DNA from: Gigantopelta aegis
Taxonomy: Eukaryota; Mollusca; Gastropoda; Neomphalida; Peltospiridae
Length of the DNA: 64,000 nt
Direction: 5' to 3'
Assembly (NCBI RefSeq): GCF_016097555.1
Contig: NC_054704.1
Location: forward strand, 28,252,207-28,316,206
Part shown: in pieces, positions 43,618 through 54,366 of the stretch
Layout: every line of letters begins with the position of its first letter
Position numbering within the stretch: position 1 is the first letter of the stretch
Notes under the pieces: model-generated
Told to the model about the DNA's origin: nothing
The model's input: the letters and a program-made list of their open reading frames with translations, nothing else
The model's database searches: none
Translations under genes and position numbers: made by a program

Positions 43618-46255
43618 GAGTATCTTTATAAAAAATACACATATTTCTCGGCCGCTCTGTAATAATAATCAAGTAGCGTTTTAAAAGCCTGTTTGTTCCA
43701 TACTAAGATGAGTATACCTACTACATACCCATATAACCCAAACGCCGTCAAATTCTTTATAACGGCTAGTAGATACAGGGTGAAATTTTGAATATCGCAA
43801 TTTCTATACAAAATACATACATTTCTCGGCCGCTCTGTAATAAGAATTAAGTAGCGTTTTAAAAGCCTGTATGTTCTATACTAAGATGGGTATCCCTACT
43901 ACATACCCATATAGGCCACACCCCGTCAAATTCTTTATAACGGCTAGCAGACACAGGGTGAAATTTTGAATATCGCAATTTCTATGCAAAATACACATAT
44001 TTCTCGGCCGCTCTGTAATAAGAATCAAGTAGCATTATAAAAGCCTGTATGTTGTATACTACGAGGGGTATACCTACTACATACCCATATAGGCCACACC
44101 CTGTCAAATTCTTTACGACTGCTAGCAGACACAGGATGACATTTCTACTATCACAATTTCTATACAAAAAACACATATTTCTCGGCCGCTCTGTAATAAA
44201 ATTCAAGTAGCATTTTAAAAGCCTGTATGTTGTATACTACGAGGGGTATACCTACTACATACACATACAGGCCACACACCGTCAAATTCTTCATAACTGC
44301 TACCAGACACAGGGTGAAATATCGAATATCGCAATTTCTATACAAAATACACATATTTCTCGGCCGCTCTGTAATAAGAATTAAGTAGCGTTTTAAAAGC
44401 CTGTATGTTCTATACTAAGATGGGTATCCCTACTACATACCCATATAGGCCACACCCCGTCAAATTCTTTATAACGGCTAGCAGACACAGGGTGAAATTT
44501 CGAATATCGCAATTTCTATACAAAATACACATATTTTTCGGCCGCTCTGGAATAAGAATCAAGTAGCATTTTAAAAGCCTGTATGTTCTGTACTAAGGTG
44601 GGTATCTCTACTACATACCCATATAGGCCACAACCCGTCAAATTCTTTATAACGGCTAGCAGACACAGGGTGAAATTTCGAATATCGCAATTTCTATACA
44701 AAATACACATATTTAACGGCCGCTCTGCAATAAAAATCAAATAGCATTTTAAAAGCCTGTGTGTTCAAAACTTAGATGGGTATCCCTACTACATACCCGC
44801 ATAGACCAAACCCCGTCAAATTCTTCAAAACGGCTAGCAGACCCAGGGTGAAATTTCGAATATCACAATTTCTATGCAAAATACACATATTTCTCGGCCG
44901 CTCTGTAATCAGAATTAAGCAGCGTTTTAAAAGCCTGTATGTTCTATACTAAGATGGGTATCCCTACTACATATCCATATAGGCCACACCCCGTCAAATT
45001 CTTTATAACGGCTAGCAGACACAGGGTGAAATTTTGAATATCGCAATTTCTATGCAAAATACACATATTTCTCGGCCGCTCTGTAATAAGAATCAAGTAG
45101 CATTTTAAAAGCCTGTATGTTGTATACTACGAGGGGTATACCTACTACATACCCATATAGGCCACACCCCGTCAAATTCTTTATAACTGCTAGCAGACAC
45201 AAGGTGAAATTTCTACTATCGCAATTTGTATACAAAAAACACATATTTCTCGGCCGCTCTGTAATAAAAATCAAGTAGCATTTTAAAAGCCTGTATGTTG
45301 TATACTACAAGGGGTATACCTACTACATACACATATAGGCAAGACACCGTCAAATTCTTTATAACTGCTAGCAGACACAGGATGAAATTTCTACTATCAC
45401 AGTTTCTATACAAAAAACACATATTTCTCGGCCGCTCTGTAATAAAATTCAAGTAGCATTTTAAAAGCCTGTATGTTGTATACTACGAGGGGTATACCTA
45501 CTACATACACATATAGTCTACACCCCGTCAAATTCTTTATAACTGCTACCAGACACAGGGTGAAATAACTGCAATTTCTATGCAAAATACACATATTTCT
45601 CGGCCGCTCTGGAATAAAAATCAAGTAGCATTTTAAAAGCCTGTATGTTCTGTACTAAGGTGGGTATCTCTACTACATACCCATATAGGCCACAACCCGT
45701 CAAATTCTTTATAACGGCTAGCAGACACAGGGTGAAATTTCGAATATCGCAATTTCTATACAAAATACACATATTTCACGGCCGCTCTGTAATAAAAATC
45801 AAGTAGCGTTTTAAAAGTCTGTATGTTCTACACTAAGATGGGTATCCCTACTACATACCCGCATAGACCAAACCCCGTCAAATTCTTCAAAACGGCTAGC
45901 AGACCCAGGGTGAAATTTCGAATATCACAATTTCTATGCAAAATACACATATTTTTCGGCCGCTCTGTAATAAGAATCAAGTAGCATTTTAAAAGCCTGT
46001 ATGTTGTATACTACGAGGGGTATACCTACTACATACACATATAGGCAAGACACCGTCAAATTCTTTATAATTGCTAGCAGACACAGGCTGAAATTTCTAA
46101 TATCGCAATTTCTATACAAAATACACATATTTCTCGGCCGCTCTGGAATAAGAATCAAGTAGCATTTTAAAAGCCTGTATGTTCTGTACTAAGGTGGGTA
46201 TCTCTACTACATACCCATATAGGCCACAACCCGTCAAATTCTTTATAACGGCTAC
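43618..46255. repeat. 178-bp satellite array, about 15 units, inside the MULE-like element
   Basis: The unit contains ACACATATTTCTCGGCCGCT, AAAAGCCTGTATGTTCTATA, ACTACATACCCATATAGGCC and CGTCAAATTCTTTATAACGG. At least two alternating subtypes differ in CTAAGATGGGTATCCC against CTACGAGGGGTATACC. Open frames of 60-78 codons on the minus strand are repeat artefacts. Confidence 0.92.
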
Positions 46256-46372
46256 CCTGTGTATGCTAGCCGTTATAAAGAATTTGACGGGGTGTGGCCT
46301 ATATGGTATGTAGTAGTGATACCCATCTTAGTACAGAACATACAGGCTTTTAAAACGCTACTTGATTCTTAT
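46256..46372. repeat. Inverted partial satellite unit closing the array
   Basis: After TTTATAACGGCTACCCTGTG the sequence turns and reads GCTAGCCGTTATAAAGAATT...GCTACTTGATTCTTATTA, the reverse complement of the last unit. This makes a hairpin with arms of about 110 bp and a loop of about 12 nt. Confidence 0.85.
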
Positions 46373-46660
46373 TATTAGACTGACCGAGAAATACGTTTTT
46401 TTTTTTTTTATAAACATTAATTTCATCCATCTGCTGTCGCTTTGATAATGTGTATTGGGTTTTGGTCTATACGAATAGTTGTTGGACTCCCCATATAACC
46501 GTAATACAGAACGATTTTAAAGTGATACTTCAGATATTAAAAAAGTGGTTAATAAAACGGTTAAGTTGTATTTATACGGATATTAGTAACAATAAGACTA
46601 TGAAAATACTCTTTAAAAAATTAAGTTATAGTGAATACTAATAATTAGCATAATAGTTTG

Positions 46661-46799
46661 TTTAAAAAAAGTGTGGAAAATACAGGTAACAATCTAAAGG
46701 CGTATGAGTCCGGTGTTTAGAACGTCGCCATGCGCGTGTGCTGAAATTGGCTGCTAGCGTAATTGGCTGCTAGGAATTGGCTGCTAGAATCCGCTCGGT
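46661..46799 (-). repeat. Right terminal inverted repeat of the MULE-like element
   Basis: It mirrors 42132-42269: TTTAAAAAAAGTGTGG to GCTGCTAGAATCCGCTCGGT, with the same CTAGCAG sub-repeats. Confidence 0.88.
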
Positions 46800-46871
46800 G
46801 GACAGCTTGCCACGTTTTATCGGCTAAAAATATACCAACGTCACGATTTGTTAAACCGGGAAAACCCCGAA

Positions 46872-46879
46872 TATAAAAG
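46872..46879 (+). promoter_or_regulatory. Candidate TATA box of OAS gene C
   Basis: TATAAAAG lies 113 bp before the candidate leader segment at 46985 and 73 bp after the MULE end. A start site near 46903 would be expected. Support comes only from the motif and position. Confidence 0.35.
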
Positions 46880-46984
46880 CTTATTAGATATATTCGCCCA
46901 GTTCCTTTTTGTGTTCTGTGTTAAACATAATCATTCATTAATATGTCACTAGTGTGTATATTTATGCATGTTTATTTGCAGTTA

Positions 46985-47037
46985 TTGTAGACTGTTGTTG
47001 TTGTATTAACGAAGAACATGCATGGGATTGAATTAAG
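46985..47037 (+). other. Candidate non-coding leader exon of OAS gene C
   Basis: TTGTAGACTGTTGTTGTTGT...GAAGAACATGCATGG...AATTAAG followed by a GTAGGT donor, 1.6 kb before the gene C start codon. It aligns with the gene B candidate leader at 19742-19812. The coding exon of gene C is preceded by a good acceptor (CTTTTATTCCAG at 48660), which a leader exon would need. Confidence 0.45.
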
Positions 47038-47438
47038 GTAGGTTTACTTACGTTCTAGTAGGCCTACCTCACTATCAAAACTAAGGTGGCTGTTTTGTTT
47101 GTTTGGGGGGGTTTTCGGGGGGGTTTTCGTGTGGGGTTTTTCGTTTTTTGTTGTTGTTGTTCTTGTTGTTGGGTTTTTGGTGTTTGTTGTTAAGTGTTTT
47201 CCACTAAAAAGATTGACAATAATCATGTTAATCTACTCACCAGTAATACACACATAAACAATATAAAAGCTGTAACATACATGACGATTACGAATATGCT
47301 GTTAGATAATTATTCAACACCGTATTACTGCACAAGACTGATTCCAAAATAAGTGATTACAGTCGTGATAATTTGCAGCTATGATTCGCCGCCCGGTGGT
47401 TTGTCTATTGAGGGTAGATGTTGCAACCATGCTATATG

Positions 47439-47577
47439 CAGGGCCGTAGCTAGCATGGGGGCAAGGAAAAAATTCGGAAAGCATTAAAGAAACTTAAAGA
47501 AAAGGAGTTTTAGACTATTAACTACTCCGTTGCCCCCCCCCCCCCCCCCCCAACACAAAATCCTAGCTACGGCCCTG
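47439..47577. mobile_element. hAT-like MITE with CAGGGCCGTAGCTAG ends, 139 bp
   Basis: The left end CAGGGCCGTAGCTAG and right end CTAGCTACGGCCCTG are perfect inverted repeats; ATATG occurs on both sides. The inside has a C run at 47535-47551. CAGGG-type ends suggest hAT. Confidence 0.75.
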
Positions 47578-47829
47578 ATATGGTTCCATCTCAGTTTCAA
47601 GGCTGATCCTGTTCATAGCAAAATTAGTCAACTGATAATTTTTGTTTATACAACATGGCTATAACATTTAATATTTAGTCGATAACATTTCTATAAATTA
47701 GCTTCTTTTGAATAATTTCCAAGCCAATAATCTATATATCTGAAAACTGGCTAAAACAATATTCTTTCCAGTGTGAGCCATGCGTCTGAAGGTGCCAAAA
47801 ACCTATCTACAACTTCCGTAAACAAAAAG

Positions 47830-48140
47830 ATACAATTTTGTTTTGTTTAACAAAACCACAAGAGCACATTGATTTATTAATCATCAGTTATTAGATGTCA
47901 AACATTTGGTAATTCCAACATAGTCTTAGAGAGGAAACCCGCTACATTTTTCTATTAATAATGGATTTTTAATATGAATCATCCCACAGATAGGATAGCA
48001 CATACCATAGCCTTTGATACACCAGTCATGGTGCACTGGATGGAACGATAACTAGTCCAATTGGTACCAGCAACGGGGATTGATCCCAGACCGACTCCGC
48101 ATCAGGCGAGCGCTTCACCATTGGGATACGTTCCGCCCTC
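47830..48140 (-). mobile_element. SINE S1 copy
   Basis: Full length: inverted tail TTTTGTTTTGTTTAACAAAA, body CAGTCATGGTGCACTGGATG, inverted head GCGCTTCACCATTGGGATAC. Confidence 0.82.
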
Positions 48141-48381
48141 TCCGTAAACAAACGAACGTCTGAATATGCATACAGATGTACATATAATAAAACTAAAAAC
48201 AAGGACTTTTACGTATTCTACAGAAATATTTCAAAAATTATTTCAAGATCAAGTACCTTTAATATCCCAAAAAATAACAAAACAGATCAAATATTTATTT
48301 TATTATCTTATTTTATGTGTCTACCAGATTTTATTGTAATTAGCTTTTCTATGTTAACAAAAGCTATGTACTGGATTGGTG

Positions 48382-48382
<1 letters not shown>

Positions 48383-48445
<63 letters not shown>

Positions 48446-48455
48446 GTCTGTCTCT

Positions 48456-48515
<60 letters not shown>
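48383..48515. repeat. (CT)n microsatellite with a CTGT island
   Basis: CT units interrupted by CTGTCTGTCTGTCTCTG at about 48440. It lies 160 bp before gene C exon 1. Confidence 0.95.
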
Positions 48516-48519
<4 letters not shown>

Positions 48520-48676
48520 AAGATTTCAGAGAGATTCAATGTTTTATTCAGAGGTTTCCATCAACCATTCATAGAACTATATCACTAATCACCAATCCAC
48601 TTTTTAAATGAAATAATTCGATAATACACATAATAATATAGTCGTGCTCTTTTATTCCAGGTAGATAGATCAAACA

Positions 48677-49270
48677 ATGGATGAAGTAGACAGATATAAA
48701 GAAGCTCTGAACACTGGAGTATGTATGTACAGGCATTGTCCCTATTCATTAGGATATGATGATGTTAAAACTCATATGCAAAAATATCACCAGGTTTATG
48801 ACTGTCCTTCATGTGATCGATCGTTTTTTCTAGAGCAGGCTCTCGCCGATCACATTGACGCAACTGAACACTACTTTGTCTGTTGTGCTTGCAGTGAAGA
48901 ATTCGTTACGAAAGATGACCTCTCAATACACATAAAAGCAAAGGGACACAACCGCCGCCAGCAACAGGGGCCCCATGTCTCTTCGTCCCCTCGAACGGTT
49001 CGAGAGGAACCTGTTTTGACATCTTTCACATGCAGTGACAGATCCACGGTGTCGTGGCTTTCTATTCCCATTGAGAATGCTCCGGTTACATTTAAAGGCC
49101 ATTTTCCAAATGTCTTCAAAGAAATGGAAAAATATAAATCGGTGACAGATTTCATCGAGAAAGTTATTCGGCCTAATGACAAGTACAACAGACGGTGTGA
49201 AGATTTGGTAAACAGGCTGAAGAAGTTCCTAGAAAACAACACTGGGCTCCACGTGAAAAGGGTGTTTATA
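48677..49270 (+). CDS. OAS: OAS gene C exon 1: three zinc fingers, linker, N-terminal core
   Basis: Residues 1-198. It follows acceptor TTTTATTCCAG (48660) after a 16-nt 5' UTR piece. Finger 3 is intact, unlike in gene B. The exon ends GTGTTTATA|GTAAGT on a codon boundary. Confidence 0.92.
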
Positions 49271-52200
49271 GTAAGTACTGAACATGTGTTTGGTATTAAC
49301 GTTGAAGAATGAATGAATGAATGTTTAACGACACCCCAGCACGAAAAATACATCGGCCATTGGGTGTCAAACTATGGTAATGCAAACAAATAAAGTGATG
49401 ATCAACATCAATATAAAAATTCAAGATTTAAACAAAAACAGTGTAAAGAACAGTGCAAAAATACAAATTTCACAGAGATACTGACTTACTCAAAATGTAT
49501 TTGTGCTGTATTGGCCATTCTCAAAGAGAATGTTACACCCCTGCACCGCGGTGAGGTTACAGCACGCGCAGGGGTAACGTTGAAGAAGTTCCTAGAAAAT
49601 AACACTTTACTCCACATAAAAAGGGTGTTTGTTCCAAATATTTTAGTTGCGTATGTTTGGTATTAACGTTAAATTAATTTCTAGAAACCAACATTGGACT
49701 ACATAATATGACAAGAGTGTTTTTCGTGTTTAACGTGACGTGTTTGACATTAACAATGAACATAACCCAACACAACACTGGATGTCTCGGGGAAAAGACT
49801 ATCTTTAACGTATTTAACGTGTTCACATTTTCATAAACTTGCTCGCATATATTACGGCCGTTGGAAAACAAGTTTGGTGAACTTGTTGGAACGAAAAGTA
49901 ATATAAATGGATGAACTTAGTACGGTCGGTGCGTGCGCTCATGTGTTGATGAATGGGGAGATGGATGGATAAAGACAATGAGAGAAATATACATGTATAG
50001 ATAATCAACAGACAGGCAGACAGATGGATGGATGGATGGATGGATAAAGACAGTGAGATAGAGAGATATATAGATAGGCAAACAGACAGGTAGACAGGCA
50101 GACAGGTAGACAGGCAAGCATATGGATGGATGGATGGATGGATGGACGGACGGACGGACGGATGGATGGATGGATGAATGGGTGGCTGGGTTTTTGGATG
50201 GATGGATGGATGGATAAATAAAACTTTGGACCATTTTCTGTTTGTTAATGTCAGCTTATTGATTCTAATTTTGATTTCAGGGCGGATCGGTAGGGAAAAA
50301 GACTAATGTAATGAACCATTCTGACGTCGACCTGATTGTCTTCATTAATGACTATCCCACCATGGTCGAGTTCCAAAGAAATCTTGACAGCGTTTTGAAA
50401 ACTTTAGAGCGACATGTCCTGCACGACTTTAACTGGGCGAAAGAAGTTGAACACATCGGCACCACACCTTACGCCGTCCAGTTCAAGGCAAAGCTGAAAG
50501 GATCAACTGATGACGTCATGATGCACGTGGACCTCCTGCCAGCGTTAGACATACTTGATCAAGTCAGGTCATTCAAACCACAGCACTGTGGAAGGTCTAA
50601 TCATCAGAGTTCAGCTGAAGGTAGATGTTCGATGAATATTCAGCATTTAGTGTTATTTAAAGGTGCTATGTCAAAGTTGCAATAATGGTGGTTCCCGCCA
50701 ATGATAGGGTTTTTTTCTTCTTTGAAACATAAAGTTTATACCTTCAGCTATATCCTTATAAAAATTACAATCAAATAGTTTCATTTACTAGTAAAAAAAT
50801 ATGTATTTTAGGGGGAATCTTGAGATAATGCCACACGCATTAACCAGTAACGTCACTGTTTTATGCGTACACATTCAATACACTAAGGTCTCACTACACA
50901 GATCACTTCCGGGTGAGAGTTCATTCATCACGGTCCTAATTGTGACACAAGTTATGGTTCACATATTCACTTCTAGGAAATGGTGAAGAATTAAAATAAT
51001 ATGTATGCTTAATGGTATGCCTTCTGGCTGTATTTTGCCCATGTTATTTTGTAATATTGTGCATTGACCTTTTGGGACATGGGTGTATAGCACAAGAAAC
51101 AGCTGGAGTGAATCGGTTAATGAACCACCTGTTCGGATCGGTACTACAGCCAGATGTGGTTATATAGCAAAAAACTGAGACGGAAATGTTCTCAATTTTG
51201 GAGTGAAAATAAATGCTTATATAATGTATGTTCGCAATGGTGTATGTTGTTAGTGCCAACGAGAACCCGTTCTATTGGAAATCTTCATTTGAAGTTGAGC
51301 AATTTAACATGGGTTTCAATGGCAGATGGCATCTGTGTAGTGGAGACCTAAGATAACTGACAAAGAAATAAAGAAGGTGACCATGCTATATGGCCTCAGA
51401 TTACAGTTATCTTCCCATTTGGAAATCCGGAAATTTGACCGCGCAAGTAGTCTGCTGTTTGACTGTGATTATTTCATGGCAGACAGCTATGAAGTGGCAA
51501 CTGTTTGACTGAAGTGACAGGGGATAGCATGTAGTTTGTAAACATGTGTAACTTGTTGACATTGAAGACTTGTTTGTGGTAATTCTGGCCCATGCAAAAG
51601 TAGTGCTTTTTGTGTAAAATGGGTATACTCCGGCCTGGTTTAGAGGGTGTGTCTGTTTAAACCAATATGCTGGGAGAAAGAGCCGGACAACAGGGGTTGT
51701 CCTTTTCAGGGTATGTGTCCCCCATGCAGGCAAAGGTACATACAAAACTGCACGGGCCTGCTGATATTAATAAAAATGTTATAGCCACTAAGGCTATATA
51801 GAAACATATAGCGAAATTAATTATGGTCTGAGGCCATATTTAGCTACAAATTATTCGGGAAACCCCTCTTGTCGTCCAGTACAAGAGTTTTAAAAATATT
51901 ACTGTTAAGTTAATTATGGAAAGATTATGCGTGGATTCGATTAACAAATAAATGTGAAAATATCAAAATATTGTAGTTTCAACTTTGACATAGGACCTTT
52001 TTGGCGGGACATAGCCCAGTGGTAAAGGGTTCGCCTGATGCGCGGTCGGTTTAAGATTGATCCCAGTCGGTGGACCCATTGGGATATTTTTAGTTCTAGC
52101 TAGTGCATGTTCAGCGGCCACAATAAGTTACCACATAGTCTGTTTGCCAAACAGTCATTTTTGGCTGAACCTTGCAATTTGGTACCCATAATTCTTCTTA

Positions 52201-54289
52201 CACTTGAAGTAAACATTATTGTTTGGGGATGAAATAGAATGTAACATACATCGACCTTTTTTACTCTTGTCTGTCATTTGTATGGCCATCTTGGATTTGA
52301 ATGATGATGCAATATCTCATTTATGTATTAGCAAGAAGTTGTTATAAATGAGTTCATTGACCCATAAATCTCAGTTACTAATATCATAATTTCCCCTAGT
52401 TATGTAAAATGCGATACATTACAATTTCACTGTTCTGGCTACGCTAGTAGAGACCATCTTGGAGTTAAATGGTGTGGCAATACCTTGATTAGCTGGGGGT
52501 AGTTCTTTAACCAATCAACACTTTTGTCATAGGTAATAAAGCATCTGAGATAGTGTTAGTTCTGTGTTTTGGCAGATTTTGGACAGCTTTGTCTGAACCT
52601 CACGTGGATATTGGCATGTAAATGAGTTAAGTAAGTAAGGAGAGAAAACAATCTGATGAGAGAATAAATTTCAAATGTCCAGAGTTAATAAAGTTTGTTT
52701 TGTTTAACATTTCAGATTTATTAATCACCGGCTATTGGACGTATAGTCTTAGAGTAAACGTACTACATTTTTATATTAAAGGAAGGGACAATTAAGGCAT
52801 TTGGCCTGGTATGCATATTCAACGATATATAACGCACATTATTGTTTAATATCAACAAGTATTATCGTATAGTTAATTAATAAAACGCTTAAATGTGACG
52901 GCTATTATATATAACGGGCGCAGCCATTTTGTACCATTCCAGTGAATACGCCTTCTGGCGAGCTGGTGGTTACCTAATGCCTAACTGAAGAAACAAAACA
53001 TACGTGATTTTTGCAGATGCATCGCAATGTTCTGTAATAATATCCAACCTAGTAAGCCGGCAACAAGTATATATATTTTTGGTGGTCTTTTCTTTCCGTG
53101 GCCTGTACCTGTGGTTCCTGATTGGCAGGTGTATATTTAGACGGTCCCCAAACACTATGTCTAGACACACTAAAAAGACGTGTCTCTTTTATAAAGATCA
53201 CAAGGTATTTTTTGATAGCCGCACGGACGCCCCTCAAATCGTAATGGACATTATCACTTTATTACTGTAAGTAATTTTGTAAAACCCTTGATTAAGTAGA
53301 CTTTCCCATCTAAAATCACAAAACTGACCAATTACGTAGTCCCAAAGAAAAGAAAATTATCACTTGGGTATCGTGAGTGGTCGTTTTTTGCTCGAACGTA
53401 CCCTACCAATAGGCCTAATAATAAGCATTTTTTCTGTGAATTTTTTTTTAAAGAGAAAATATTATAACTCCATTTCGTTCTATTGATGCAAATTGAAATA
53501 TATTGAGTTAAATAGTTTATTATACTATCAAGTCATTTATGTTGTTTTACAAGTCAGGTTGATGAAAGCGAAACGCCTTGTCGTAATTTAGAGCGTGTGT
53601 TTACACTGTGCTTAAGAGGAGTTGGACAGAGCTGATGTCATTTCGCCCTAAGCTATACCACCGGACGTCACAAAACCGAAACAAAATGGCTGCCACCCAG
53701 TTAGCAGGAATAATCATGTTTTTTTATTAACTCTAAAATTATGCGTTTTTCATTTGTTAAAGTGTCAGTATGTGTTGGTGGTCCGGGTATGCATCTTTCC
53801 AACACATAAGGCTCTTATTTGAGTTTACCCTCCCTTTAATAGCAAGGGATCTTTTGAATACAGTTTACCGAGGGGTTTCGATCCCAGGCCCGTAGCCCCC
53901 CCCCCCCCCCCCCCACTGGTGACTTCGTTTTTTTTCAATATTTGTCAACACAAAATTGCAACTCGGGCACTTTGCCATAAACCTAAACCCCCCCCCCCCC
54001 NNNNNNNNNNNNNNNNNNNNNNNNNNNNNNNNNNNNNNNNNNNNNNNNNNNNNNNNNNNNNNNNNNNNNNNNNNNNNNNNNNNNNNNNNNNNNNNNNNNN
54101 NNNNNNNNNNNNNNNNNNNNNNNNNNNNNNNNNNNNNNNNNNNNNNNNNNNNNNNNNNNNNNNNNNNNNNNNNNNNNNNNNNNNNNNNNNNNNNNNNNNN
54201 CGTAATGTTTACATTCATCGAGATATGAACAAGCTCCCGTTGCTACGTCTGGACCAATGGAATGATGTTATATTGGATTGAATGCAACG

Positions 54290-54366
<77 letters not shown>

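Larger units (their letters stand above)
42132..46799. mobile_element. Mutator-like (MULE) non-autonomous element, 4668 bp, carrying a satellite array
   Basis: The whole unit is flanked by a perfect 9-bp direct repeat GGACAGCTT (42123-42131 and 46800-46808). The ends ACCGAGCGGATTCTAGCAGC and its inverse are parts of inverted repeats of about 138 bp (42132-42269, 46661-46799). Each TIR contains CTAGCAG.CAATT about three times. The interior holds a TTAA MITE, a minus-strand LINE fragment and about 15 copies of a 178-bp satellite. No transposase frame is seen, so mobility would need a transposase supplied in trans. It lies between genes B and C and ends 75 bp before a candidate gene C TATA box. 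Confidence 0.88.

Noticed and set aside
43626..46158. Repeated 60-78 aa minus-strand frames (IKNLTGCGLYGYVVGIP) that look like membrane segments or a receptor family
   Set aside because: Each is one unit of the 178-bp satellite read through; ends fall at the unit period and no splice or start context exists.
48871..49353. 160-aa minus frame opposite gene C exon 1
   Set aside because: Antisense shadow of the conserved OAS exon; similar shadows occur opposite gene A exon 1.
51407..51745. 112-aa minus frame
   Set aside because: It lies inside a TIR element, has no domain and no splice context.
53865..54281. 117-120 aa frames with long X runs
   Set aside because: They cross the assembly gap.
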